Below are positions 1 through 7,626 of a stretch of DNA of 8,267 nt, in pieces. Below the pieces are notes generated by a model. That model had not been told where the DNA came from and did no database searches. It saw nothing but the letters and a program-made list of their open reading frames with translations. This stretch comes from JAYQUR01 sp038133505. GTDB taxonomy: Bacteria > Pseudomonadota > Alphaproteobacteria > MPNO01 > UBA830. The stretch is from NCBI GenBank assembly GCA_038133505.1, contig JAYPTI010000139.1:1-8267 (forward strand). Direction: 5' to 3'. Position numbers and translations under genes: made by a program. Positions within the stretch are counted from its first letter, which is position 1. Every line of letters begins with the position of its first letter.

Positions 1-706
1 TGCGCTGCGAGACGCGCGCGGCCTGCTGCATCGAGTGGGTGACGATGACGATCGTATAGCGCTCGCGCAGGTTTTCGATCAGTTCCTCGATGCGCGCCGT
101 CGCGATCGGGTCCAGCGCCGAGCACGGCTCGTCCATCAGGATGACGTCCGGGCTGACGGCGATCGCGCGGGCGATGCACAGGCGCTGCTGCTGGCCGCCC
201 GAGAGACCGGTGCCCGGCTCGTTGAGCCGGTCGATCACCTCGTTCAGCAGGCCGGCCTTTTCCAGGCTGGTCATGACGATTTCATCGACCTCGTTCTTGT
301 CGGCGCACAGGCCGTGAATGCGCGGACCGTAGGCGATGTTGTCGTAGATCGACTTGGGGAACGGATTCGGTTTCTGGAACACCATGCCGACGCGCGCGCG
401 AAGCTGCACGACGTCGAGCGACGGGTCGTATATGTCCTCGCCGTCCATCAGGATGGTGCCGCCGACGCGGCAGCCCTCGATCACGTCGTTCATGCGGTTG
501 ATGCAGCGCAGGAACGTCGACTTGCCGCAACCGGACGGGCCGATCAGCGCGGTGACCTGGTTCTCGGGAATTTCTAGATCGACGCCGAACAGCGCCTGCT
601 TCTCGCCGTAGAACACGTCCACGCCACGCGCGGAGATTTTCGACATATCGTCGTCGGCCGCGGCTGCTGCCGCGCTTGCCGGTTCAGATTCGACCGCTGC
701 GTCCAT
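1..706 (-). CDS. pstB: Phosphate ABC transporter ATP-binding protein PstB (3' end outside window)
   Basis: This is the ATPase that powers phosphate import through the PstC-PstA channel, on the cytoplasmic side of the inner membrane. The 235 visible residues contain Walker A GPSGCGKS (56-63), Q-loop Gln111 in [13 protein letters not shown] signature LSGGQ (168-172), Walker B VILMDE (188-193) and H-loop His224 in VTHSMQ. The block [15 protein letters not shown] after Walker B is characteristic of PstB rather than of other ABC ATPases. The protein continues past base 1; by comparison with the family roughly 30-40 C-terminal residues are missing. I chose the ATG at 706 because AGAAGGTGG lies just upstream. 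The internal Met21 (base 646) has no such site, although residues 1-20 are a low-complexity Ala/Asp leader and the conserved fold begins near residue 22. The gene follows pstA after 24 bases and is probably co-transcribed with it. phoU and phoB often come next in this class. Confidence 0.97.
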   Translation of the reverse strand, partial: MDAAVESEPASAAAAAADDDMSKISARGVDVFYGEKQALFGVDLEIPENQVTALIGPSGCGKSTFLRCINRMNDVIEGCRVGGTILMDGEDIYDPSLDVVQLRARVGMVFQKPNPFPKSIYDNIAYGPRIHGLCADKNEVDEIVMTSLEKAGLLNEVIDRLNEPGTGLSGGQQQRLCIARAIAVSPDVILMDEPCSALDPIATARIEELIENLRERYTIVIVTHSMQQAARVSQR

Positions 707-730
707 ATCCCACCTTCTTCGTCTTCCGTC

Positions 731-2030
731 CTACCAGCGCCGTTCGAACTTCTTGCGCAGCAGGATGGCGATCGCGTTCATCGCGATCAGGAAACCCAGA
801 AGCACCAGGATCGCGGCGCTCGTCCGTTCGACGAACGCGCGTTCCGGCAGGTCGCTCCACAGGAAGATCTGTACCGGCAGCACCGTCGACGGGCTCATCG
901 GGCCTTCCGGAATGTCGACGATGAACGCGACCATCCCGATCATCAGGAGGGGCGCGGTCTCGCCGAGCGCGCGCGCCATGCCGATGATCGTGCCGGTCAG
1001 GATGCCCGGAAGCGCCAGCGGCAGCACGTGATGCAGTACCATCTGCTGGCGCGAGGCGCCGACCCCGAGCGCGGCTTCGCGGATCGACGGCGGCACCGCG
1101 CTCAGGGCGGCGCGCGTCGCGATGATGATCTAGCACCTTGCCGCCGGCCATCGGCGCCGACCGTGGCAACCCTAAGAAATTCAGAAAGACGGCGAGGCCG
1201 AGCAGGCCGAAGACGATCGACGGCACCGCCGCGAGGTTGTTGATGTTCACCTCGATCAGATCGGTCCAGCGGTTCTTCGGCGCGAATTCCTGGAGATAGA
1301 TTGCCGCGGCGACGCCCACCGGGAAGCTGAGCACGAGCGTGACCAGCATCGTCCAGAACGATCCGACGATGGCGCCCCAGATACCCGCGAGTTCCGGCTC
1401 GCGCGACGTTCCCGAGGTTAAGAACGACCAGTTGAACCGCTTCTCGAGAGCGCCCGCGCTTTTCAGCGCATCGAACCAGGCGATCTCCTTGTCCTTGAAG
1501 GGGCGCTCGGACTCCGGCTTCTTCGGGTCGTAGGCGCCCTTGGCGAACTGATCGACCTCGTCGGCGGCGACCAGCCAGACCTTCTGCCGCGTGCCGATGA
1601 TCGAGGGATCCGACAGGACCATGTCGCGCAGCTGGAGGTCCGCGCCCGAACTGATCAGCCGCGTCAGGTCGCGCCGGTCGCGACGGTTGTGCACCTCCGG
1701 GAAAGCCTCGCGGATCGCGGATTTGTAGAGACCGGCATAATCGGCGCGCCGCAGCGTTTGGCGGTCGCGAGTCCCCTTGGGGTCGATTGCCGACGCATCG
1801 AAGCTGATTTCGAGCTGAATGTACGTCTGGACGAACGCCTGATAGCCCGATGCGGTGATGCTTGCCAGCAGCCAGAAGAGCGCGGCCATGGCGAGGCTGA
1901 TCGCGACCAGCCCGTACAGGCGGAATCGCTTCTCCGCTGCGTAGCGGCGCCTCATCCGGGCGTCGGTGTTTCGTCCCTTCACGGTTTTACCGTCCGTCGA
2001 AAGCACTGCGGATCTCGAAATATCAGTCAT
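731..2030 (-). CDS. pstA: Phosphate ABC transporter permease PstA, reading frame broken by an apparent 20-base loss
   Basis: This is the second inner-membrane permease of the Pst transporter. Residues 1-300 (bases 2030-1131) are in one frame: a basic N-terminus, a membrane segment near 38-60, a long charged region (about 70-205) matching the extra N-terminal domain of alphaproteobacterial PstA (DUF3333 type), then the first part of the permease core. The remaining 132 residues (bases 1129-734, TAG stop at 733-731) are in another frame. They carry the EAA-loop motif SIREAALGVGAS and end KKFERRW. Family members have about seven residues, of the type (A)LMTLPT, between these halves, where only one base is present here. 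Adding 20 bases would give a continuous protein of 439 residues. Read without correction, the first frame runs to base 684 with a nonsense tail. The ATG at 2030 overlaps the pstC stop by 8 bases and has GGGAG at 2035-2039. The break may be an assembly fault or a real mutation. Confidence 0.9.
1121..1140 (-). other. Frameshift junction inside pstA
   Basis: Read on the minus strand, codons GTG CTA (1136-1131) are followed by a single G (1130) and then by ATC ATC ATC in the second frame. The family pattern puts seven codons between these points, so a net 20 bases appear to be missing. The second frame has a TAG (1132-1130) directly before it, so the downstream half cannot be read independently from further upstream. 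The codons just before the junction (1175-1161: TTA GGG TTG CCA CGG) include choices that are unusual among the G/C-ending codons of this window. That local oddity fits either a consensus error or a mutated patch. Confidence 0.75.
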
Positions 2031-3405
2031 ATTGCTCCCGATACTTTCGCACAACATGCAAGGCGACGATGTTGACCGCGAGGGTGACGCAGAAAAGCAG
2101 CAGACCCAGGGCGAAGGCGGCGAGCGTCTTGGCGCTGTCGAACTCCTGGTCGCCGACGAGCAGCGTGACGATCTGCACGGTGACCGTGGTCACGGCCTCG
2201 AACGGATTGGCGGTGAGATTGGCGGCGAGGCCGGCCGCCATGACGACGACCATCGTCTCGCCGATGGCGCGGCTGACGGCCAGCAGGAAGGCGGCGAAGA
2301 TGCCCGGCAAAGCCGCCGGCAGAATGACCTTCTTGATGGTTTCCGACTGGGTTGCGCCCAGCGCGTAGGATCCGTCCCGGAGGCTTTGCGGGACGGCGTT
2401 GATCACGTCGTCGGACAGCGACGAGATGACCGGAATGATCATGATCCCCATGACGAGGCCGGCGGCGAGCGCGCTTTCCGAGGCGACGTCGAGCCCGATC
2501 GCGGTTCCGAGTTCCCGAAGATAGGGCGCCACGGTGAGCGCGGCGAAGAATCCGTAAACCACGGTCGGAATGCCGGCGAGAATCTCGAGAAGCGGTTTGG
2601 CGACGGCGCGGACGCGCGGCGTTGCGTAGTCCGACAGGTAGATTGCCGAGAGAAGGCCTATCGGCACGGCGAAGATCATCGCGATCGCCGTGATGAGGAG
2701 TGTGCCCGCGAACAGCGGTATCGCGCCGAAGGCGCCGGATGCGCCCACCTGGTCCTTGCGGAGCGCCGTCTGGGGGCTCCACTCGACGCCGAACAGGAAT
2801 TCGAAGATCGAGACCTTCTCGAAGAAGCGGATCGATTCGAAGATGAGGGAGAGGACGATGCCGACGGTCGTGATGATCGCGATCAGCGAGCACGCGATCA
2901 GGAAAATGCGGACCGCCGTCTCGACATGGTTCCGCGCGCGCAGTTCCGGTGAAATCCGGGTCCGGGCGTAGCTCGCGCAGGCGATCGCGACCGCAAGGGC
3001 GATAACGAATATGGACGTGTTTCCGATCCACCGCAGATCGTTGAGCCGCTCCGCCGCCGCCGCAACCGCCGGCGCGGCGCGGTCGGCGGGGATATTGCCG
3101 TCCGCGATGTTATGGATGTCGTTGACCAGCAGGCCGAGGCGGTCCGCGGGAAGCGAGCCGAGTTCCTGCGGAAGGCCTCCGAGTACGAGGCTCTCGACGA
3201 TGAGCGGCTGGAAGGCGAACCAGGCGACGGCGACCAGCAGCGCGGGAACCGCGCACCAAAGGGCAATGTAGAAGCCGTAATAGGACGGACGCGAATGAAG
3301 GTCGCGTACGCGGCCGCCGACCAGAGCTTTCGAGCGCGCCTGTCCGAAGATATATCCGAAGGTCGCAAGCCCGATTACGGCGATGATGAGAAATGTCGGC
3401 GACAT
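2023..3405 (-). CDS. pstC: Phosphate ABC transporter permease PstC
   Basis: This is an inner-membrane channel subunit that pairs with PstA to carry phosphate delivered by a periplasmic PstS. The 460 residues are intact. Membrane segments are visible near 3-20, 44-66, 129-146, 165-190, 228-258, 274-295, 312-330, 366-392 and 428-450. The N-terminal third, including the polar loop 70-127, is the long form found in alphaproteobacteria. The permease core begins near 225 with GAFGAIPLFAGTL. The cytoplasmic EAA loop that contacts PstB is at 341-369 (SLRDGSYALGAT, then LPAALPGI), followed by RAIGETM (379-385). The start ATG at 3405 has a weak AAAGAG about seven bases upstream. The TGA stop overlaps the pstA start as ATGACTGA, which suggests translational coupling. 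Expression is probably driven from the Pho-box array upstream. No pstS separates this gene from phoR. Confidence 0.97.
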   Translation of the reverse strand: MSPTFLIIAVIGLATFGYIFGQARSKALVGGRVRDLHSRPSYYGFYIALWCAVPALLVAVAWFAFQPLIVESLVLGGLPQELGSLPADRLGLLVNDIHNIADGNIPADRAAPAVAAAAERLNDLRWIGNTSIFVIALAVAIACASYARTRISPELRARNHVETAVRIFLIACSLIAIITTVGIVLSLIFESIRFFEKVSIFEFLFGVEWSPQTALRKDQVGASGAFGAIPLFAGTLLITAIAMIFAVPIGLLSAIYLSDYATPRVRAVAKPLLEILAGIPTVVYGFFAALTVAPYLRELGTAIGLDVASESALAAGLVMGIMIIPVISSLSDDVINAVPQSLRDGSYALGATQSETIKKVILPAALPGIFAAFLLAVSRAIGETMVVVMAAGLAANLTANPFEAVTTVTVQIVTLLVGDQEFDSAKTLAAFALGLLLFCVTLAVNIVALHVVRKYREQYD

Positions 3406-3477
3406 CTGTTGCTCTTTGTAATGGCGCCGCGCCCGTCGAGAGACCGGCTGCCCCGCTTGTTGACGATCTGTCGCCGT

Positions 3478-3508
3478 GCCCCGGGGCGCCCCGCGATCGC
3501 GTAAACGC
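3478..3508. repeat. Cluster of abutting palindromes in the pstC leader
   Basis: Four short perfect inverted repeats touch or overlap: GCCCCGGGGC (3478-3487), CGGGGCGCCCCG (3482-3493), GCGATCGC (3493-3500) and GCGTAAACGC (3499-3508, two-base loop). They lie between the predicted promoter and the pstC start, so they would be transcribed in the leader. No T-run follows on the minus strand, so this is not a standard terminator. It could be a folded leader element, a protein site, or a chance product of high GC content. Confidence 0.4.
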
Positions 3509-3528
3509 CCGCAACGCCTTGTCCCGCG

Positions 3529-3534
3529 ACCCTA
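3529..3534 (-). promoter_or_regulatory. Candidate -10 element for pstC
   Basis: TAGGGT on the minus strand lies 11 bases downstream of the third-plus-fourth Pho half-site pair (3563-3546). That is the spacing expected at PhoB-activated promoters, where the Pho box replaces the -35. It matches three of six bases of TATAAT, so it is plausible from position more than from sequence. Transcription from here would give a leader of roughly 115-120 bases. Confidence 0.35.
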
Positions 3535-3541
3535 CCGGCAG

Positions 3542-3585
3542 CAGCGCGACGAGTTTATGACGCTTGTATGACAGTTATGTGACGG
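3542..3585 (-). promoter_or_regulatory. Tandem Pho box (PhoB binding array) upstream of pstC
   Basis: On the minus strand four 11-base units follow each other exactly: CCGTCACATAA, CTGTCATACAA, GCGTCATAAAC and TCGTCGCGCTG. Each carries a GTCA-type half-site at the same offset; the fourth is degraded to GTCG. Against the known Pho-box consensus CTGTCATAWAWCTGTCAY, units 1-2 match 16 of 18 positions and units 2-3 match 15 of 18. The 11-base pitch of direct repeats is the hallmark of PhoB binding. The array faces pstC and lies 137-180 bases upstream of its start. It is the strongest regulatory signal in the window and implies induction of the pst genes when phosphate is low. Confidence 0.9.
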
Positions 3586-3604
3586 CGAATGCCGAATGCG
3601 CCGT
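3582..3604. repeat. Inverted repeat between phoR and the Pho boxes
   Basis: ACGGCG (3582-3587) and CGCCGT (3599-3604) form a six-base-pair stem around an 11-base loop. Next to it CCGTTTTACGG (3601-3611) is a second small inverted repeat. The stem lies 22 bases past the phoR stop and shares four bases with the outer edge of the first Pho unit. On the minus strand no T-run follows, so it is not a canonical terminator for phoR, though no better candidate exists. Confidence 0.3.
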
Positions 3605-3625
3605 TTTACGGGGGATTTGCGTTTT

Positions 3626-5087
3626 TTATCGGTCCGCGGCGATGGCTGGAACGGGATCGAGTTTCAGCGGCAGATGAACCGTGAAGGTGCTGCCCTTCCC
3701 GAGGGCGGACTCGATCGTCAGCGCGCCGCGGTGGCGGCCGACGATATGCTTGACGATGGCAAGGCCGAGGCCGGTTCCCCCCATTTCGCGCGACCGCGCG
3801 GTATCGACCCGGTAGAAGCGCTCCGTCAGCCGCGGGATATGCTCGGCCGGAATCCCCGGGCCCTCGTCCGTGATCGCGATTTCCACGTGGCGCGCGTCCG
3901 GCTTCATCGGCGCCGGCGCGGGGCCGGTGCCCTCGGTCAGGACGATGCGGATCGTCGCGCCCTCGTTGCTGTACTTGATGGCGTTCTCGATCAGGTTCCG
4001 GAAAAGCTGGGTGATCTCGCTCTCGTCGCCCTTGACANNNNNNNNNNNNNNNNNNNNNNNNNNNNNNNNNNNNNNNGTCGTGGGCGCCGAGGCCCGGCTC
4101 GACCACGACCTCGATGCCGCGTTCGGCGGCCGGGATTTCAAGCGCGGTGACGACGTTGGAAATCACCCGGGTAAGCTGCACACGGTCGGCCGGCGGCGTG
4201 TTCTCGTTCAGCTCGATGCGCGACAGCGACAGCAGGTCCTCGATCAGCTGGGTCATGCGGCTCGCGTGGGCCTCCATCATGCCCAGGAACTTCTCGCGGC
4301 CCTCGGGGTCGTCCCTGGCGGGCCCGCGCAGCGTCTTGACGCAGCCGCTCAGCACCGACAGCGGCGTGCGCAGTTCGTGGCTCGCATTCGCGACGAAGTC
4401 GGCGCGCATCTGGTGGACCTGTTTGATCTCCGTCACGTCGAACAGCGCGATCACCGCCGCGGAGCCGTCCACCGCGGTCGACGGCAGCCGCTCGATCTGG
4501 GCGTTGAGCGCGCGGCTGGACGGAAACTGGATGTCGAACTCGATCAGTTCGCGGACTCCGCCCCGGAGCACGCGGTCCGCCGCCTCGAGAACCTGCGGGT
4601 TGCGAAGGGCGGAGGACAAGTCGCGCCCCGGCGTCACCGTGCCCAGCAGGGCGCGCGCGCCGACGGTCGCGCGGACGATTTCCCGATCCGCATCTAGCAG
4701 GATCAGCGGGTGCGGCAGGCCTTCCAGGATCGTCTCGGCGGAACTTGCCCGCGCGCCCAGGCGGCCGCGGTCGCGCCCCCACGCGTCCTGAAGGCGCGTC
4801 ACCGCCTCGGTGAACTCCGGGAAAAGGCCGGTCATTTCCCGAGCCGGCAGATTCGCCGAGCCGTCGCGGGCCAGGATTTCGGCGAACTGGAGGATGCGGT
4901 AGACGTCGCTCAGGCCGCGGCGGACCATCCAGCCCAGCACCGCGACGGATACCGCCGCGGACAGGATCGCGAGGCCCCAGCTCAGATTTTCCGTCGCCGC
5001 GAGCGCGCAGACCACCGCCACCGGCGGCAGTGACGCAAGCACGGTCAGCGTCAGAAATCGCTGGAAGGGGATGTGGGGCGTCGCCAT
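3626..5087 (-). CDS. phoR: Phosphate-regulon sensor histidine kinase PhoR (contains an assembly gap)
   Basis: This inner-membrane kinase phosphorylates PhoB during phosphate limitation and is normally held inactive through the Pst transporter and PhoU. Residues 1-337 precede the gap: two closely spaced membrane segments (about 10-32 and 36-55), a linker, a PAS-like domain (about 118-222), then the dimerisation and phosphoacceptor domain with ASHELRTPL and catalytic His237. After the gap, 136 residues give the ATPase domain: N-box NLIENAIKYS, G1 DEGPGIP, F-box ERFYRV and G2 GGTGLGLAIVKH. The order and the short periplasmic loop fit PhoR. The 40 bases between the two readable parts are not a multiple of three, so the halves are out of frame as written. 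Read through, the first frame would end at 3606 with a false tail. The ATG at 5087 is 25 bases after the maeB stop and has only a weak GGAT site, which suggests read-through from maeB. Confidence 0.93.
4038..4076. other. Sequence gap of 39 N bases inside phoR
   Basis: The unknown run separates the phosphoacceptor half of PhoR from its ATPase half. Between the last readable codon before it (GAC, Asp337) and the first after it (GTC, of VKGDESE) lie 40 bases, which breaks the frame. Known histidine kinases have only a short link at this point, so the true missing length is probably smaller than 39 and the N count is an estimate rather than a measurement. Confidence 0.95.
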
Positions 5088-5112
5088 GGTCTATCCGGCG
5101 TTCACGGGTGGA

Positions 5113-7455
5113 TCAGCCCTTCCGTTTCGGCGCGGCGGGTTTCTTCGCACGCTTGGAGCGCCGTTCTTCCTTCTCCTTTTCGCGGGCGGCCAGCACCAGC
5201 GAATCGTGCGCGGCGATCGTCGCGAAGTTCACCATGTCGGCATCGTTGGCGCTGATCGGCACGATCTGGACCGATCGGGTCAGGCCGGTCAGCAGCGGTC
5301 CGATCACGGTTCCGCCGCCGAGTTGCTGGAGGATCTGCGACGAGATCGCCGCCGCATGCAGCCCCGGCATGATGAGGATGTTCGCCGGCCCGGTCAGGCG
5401 GCAGAACGGATAGACGACGCGCAGGTCCATATCGAGGGCGACGTCGGGCGACATCTCGCCGTCGTACTCGAAGTCCGCGCTCTCGTCGTCGAGAATGCGT
5501 ACCGCATCCCGTACCTGCGTCGCGAGCGCGCCGGGCGGGTTGCCGAAGTTGGAATAGGACAGGAAGGCGACCCGCGGATCGTGGCCCATCGCGCGGGCCT
5601 CCGCGGCGCACTGCCGCGCGATGCGGGCGAGCTGTTCGCCGGTCGGGCGCTCGTGGATCGTCGTGTCGGCGATGAAGACGGTGCGTCCGCGCGACATGAC
5701 CATCGTCTGGCCGAACACCACCTGGCCCGGCGCCGGGTCGATCGCTCGGCGGATGTCCTCGTAGCAGACCGAGTAGCTGCGCGACAGGCCGGTCACCATG
5801 GCGTCGATGTCGCCGTGTACAAGCATGCAGGCCGAGAACACGTTGCGGTCCTGATGCACCATGCGCTGGCAGTCTCGGTAGAGATATCCCTCGCGCTGGA
5901 GACGCGTATAGAGATATTCGGTGTAGTGGCGGTTGCCGCGCGATATCCGGGCGTTGTGAATCTCGATGTTTTCCGCACCCGTCAGGCCGAGACGCTTGAT
6001 CGTCTCGCGCACCTGCTCCTCGCGGCCGATGAGAACCGGCGTTCCGAGCCCCGACTGGGCGAACGCGATCGCGGCGCGGATCGAGGTCTCTTCCTCGCCC
6101 TCGGCGAAGCCGACGCGGCGCGGGTTGGCGCGGACTTCCTCGTGGATCGCCTGCAGCATCGCGACCGTCGGGTCGAGCCGGGCGGAGAGCTGGATGCGGT
6201 ACTGGCTTATCTCCGGCATCTCCTTGCCGGCCACGCCCGAATCGACGGCCGCCTGCGCCACCGCCGGCGGAATCGCGGAAATCAGCCGGGGATCGAACGG
6301 CACCGGAATGATGTATTCGGGCCCGTACCGCAGACGCCGGCCCGAATAGGCCGCCGCGACCTCGTCCGGCACGTCCTCGCGGGCGAGCTCGGCGAGCGCG
6401 CGCGCAGCCGCGATCTTCATGTCGTCGTTGATGGTCCGCGCGCGAACGTCGAGCGCGCCGCGGAAGATATAGGGAAAGCCGAGGACGTTGTTGACCTGGT
6501 TCGGATAGTCCGACCGGCCGGTTGCGAAAATGACGTCCTTGCGGACCGCGCGCGCTTCCTCGGGCGTGATCTCCGGGTCGGGGTTGGCCATCGCGAAGAT
6601 GATCGGCTTGGCGGCCATGGATTTCACCATGTTCTGCGTTACCGCGCCGGCGACGGACAGCCCGAAGAACGCGTCTGCCCCCTTCATCGCCTCTTCCAGC
6701 GTGCGCGCCTTGGTGTCGACGGCGTGCGCCGACTTCCACTGGTTCATGCCGGCTTCGCGGCCCTGGTAGATGACGCCGCGGGTGTCGCACAGGATGATGT
6801 TGTCGTGCTGCATGCCGAACGCCTTCAGCAGCTCGATGCAGGCGATGCCGGCGGATCCGGCGCCGTTGACGACCAGCGTCGTCGTCTTGATGTCGCGGCC
6901 CGACAGTTCGAGCGCATTGATCAGGCCGGCGGCGGCGATGATCGCGGTGCCGTGCTGATCGTCGTGGAAGATCGGGATGTCCATCAGCTCGCGCAGCCGG
7001 CTTTCGATCACGAAGCAGTCGGGCGCCTTGATGTCCTCGAGGTTGATGCCGCCGAAGGACGGGCCGAGATAGCGGACGCAGTTGACGAACTCGTCGACGT
7101 CTTCGGTGTCCAGCTCGAGGTCGATCGCGTCGACGTCGGCGAACCGCTTGAAAAGCACGGCCTTGCCTTCCATCACCGGTTTCGACGCGAGCCCGCCGAG
7201 ATTTCCGAGCCCGAGCACGGCGGTGCCGTTCGAGATGACCGCAACCATGTTGCCCTTCGCGGTGTAGTCGTAGGCGGTCGACGGATCGTCGGCGATCTCC
7301 AGGCAGGGGGCGGCGACGCCCGGCGAATAGGCGAGCGAGAGGTCGCGCTGCGTCGTCAGCGGCTTCGAAGCGACGACCTCGACCTTGCCGGGCCGTCCGG
7401 CCCGGTGCATCGCGAGTGAGTCCTTGTCGAGATCGCTGTAGTTGCGCTTGGCCAT
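5113..7455 (-). CDS. maeB: NADP-type malic enzyme with C-terminal phosphotransacetylase-like domain (MaeB)
   Basis: The enzyme oxidatively decarboxylates malate to pyruvate, usually with NADP, in the cytoplasm; it supplies NADPH and pyruvate during growth on C4 acids. The 780-residue length is usual for the two-domain bacterial form. The malic enzyme part (about 1-430) shows SPGVAAPC (44-51), [17 protein letters not shown] (82-98), the acidic metal-site stretch EDIKAPDCF (140-148), HDDQHGTA (164-171) and the nucleotide-binding loop NGAGSAG (197-203). The C-terminal part (about 435-755) resembles phosphate acetyltransferase; in this family it is regulatory and senses acetyl-CoA. The last 22 residues are rich in Lys and Arg. 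I chose the ATG at 7455 because AGGGA lies five bases upstream (7461-7465) and [10 protein letters not shown] is a natural family start. An ATG at 7515 would give a 20-residue extension that overlaps the likely promoter. Whether NAD or NADP is preferred cannot be read from sequence alone. Confidence 0.96.
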   Translation of the reverse strand: MAKRNYSDLDKDSLAMHRAGRPGKVEVVASKPLTTQRDLSLAYSPGVAAPCLEIADDPSTAYDYTAKGNMVAVISNGTAVLGLGNLGGLASKPVMEGKAVLFKRFADVDAIDLELDTEDVDEFVNCVRYLGPSFGGINLEDIKAPDCFVIESRLRELMDIPIFHDDQHGTAIIAAAGLINALELSGRDIKTTTLVVNGAGSAGIACIELLKAFGMQHDNIILCDTRGVIYQGREAGMNQWKSAHAVDTKARTLEEAMKGADAFFGLSVAGAVTQNMVKSMAAKPIIFAMANPDPEITPEEARAVRKDVIFATGRSDYPNQVNNVLGFPYIFRGALDVRARTINDDMKIAAARALAELAREDVPDEVAAAYSGRRLRYGPEYIIPVPFDPRLISAIPPAVAQAAVDSGVAGKEMPEISQYRIQLSARLDPTVAMLQAIHEEVRANPRRVGFAEGEEETSIRAAIAFAQSGLGTPVLIGREEQVRETIKRLGLTGAENIEIHNARISRGNRHYTEYLYTRLQREGYLYRDCQRMVHQDRNVFSACMLVHGDIDAMVTGLSRSYSVCYEDIRRAIDPAPGQVVFGQTMVMSRGRTVFIADTTIHERPTGEQLARIARQCAAEARAMGHDPRVAFLSYSNFGNPPGALATQVRDAVRILDDESADFEYDGEMSPDVALDMDLRVVYPFCRLTGPANILIMPGLHAAAISSQILQQLGGGTVIGPLLTGLTRSVQIVPISANDADMVNFATIAAHDSLVLAAREKEKEERRSKRAKKPAAPKRKG

Positions 7456-7486
7456 GCCGGTCCCTGTTCGTGCTGTTGATAACTTT

Positions 7487-7515
7487 AGGATAATGACGAA
7501 ACCGCGCCTCTCCAA
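7487..7515 (-). promoter_or_regulatory. Candidate promoter for maeB (and possibly phoR)
   Basis: On the minus strand TTGGAG (7515-7510) and TATCCT (7492-7487) are separated by 17 bases, the standard sigma-70 spacing. They match three and four of six consensus bases. Transcription would begin near 7480, about 25 bases before the maeB start. No better pair is visible in this short region, but the match is weak. Confidence 0.35.
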
Positions 7516-7524
7516 CCGCTCAAT

Positions 7525-7543
7525 GTTGACGGTTTTTTGACAC
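7525..7543 (-). promoter_or_regulatory. Candidate Pho box upstream of maeB
   Basis: On the minus strand GTGTCAAAAAA is followed directly by CCGTCAAC, placing two GTCA half-sites exactly 11 bases apart with an A-rich spacer. It matches 14 of 18 positions of the Pho-box consensus CTGTCATAWAWCTGTCAY. The site faces maeB, about 33 bases upstream of the candidate -10, farther than at a typical PhoB promoter. The same bases contain TTGACA (7537-7542) on the plus strand, which could instead be a mutS -35, although no convincing -10 follows. TGACGG (7527-7532) and CCGTCA (7546-7551) also form an inverted repeat, so another regulator is possible. Confidence 0.4.
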
Positions 7544-7626
7544 CGCCGTCACCGATTCGCGGCTAGCCGGTTCGAACGGCAATGCCGCTGTGATAGGCTT
7601 CCGCCGTGGCACAGGCGGCGAACATC

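Noticed and set aside
35..577. A plus-strand open frame of 180 codons opposite pstB
   Set aside because: It has no family features, and the minus strand carries all the ABC ATPase motifs of PstB.
684..1130. A novel C-terminal domain on PstA obtained by reading on in the first frame
   Set aside because: The expected permease C-terminus, including the EAA loop, is present over the same bases in the neighbouring frame, so the first-frame tail is an artefact of the frameshift.
1966..2952. A plus-strand open frame of 328 codons opposite pstC
   Set aside because: Its composition is an Arg/Asp/Glu/Gly-rich shadow; the opposite strand encodes intact PstC.
3582..3604. An intrinsic terminator for phoR
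   Set aside because: The stem is only six base pairs with an 11-base loop and no T-run follows it on the minus strand.
5071..7419. A 782-codon open frame on the plus strand opposite maeB
   Set aside because: It is the mirror of a high-GC coding gene: its composition is rich in Arg, Asp, Ala and Val with no recognisable domain, while the minus strand encodes a complete, conserved malic enzyme.
7537..7566. A sigma-70 promoter for mutS starting with TTGACA
   Set aside because: No acceptable -10 lies at 16-19 bases; the best hexamers there match TATAAT at about one position. I kept it only as a comment under the Pho-box candidate.
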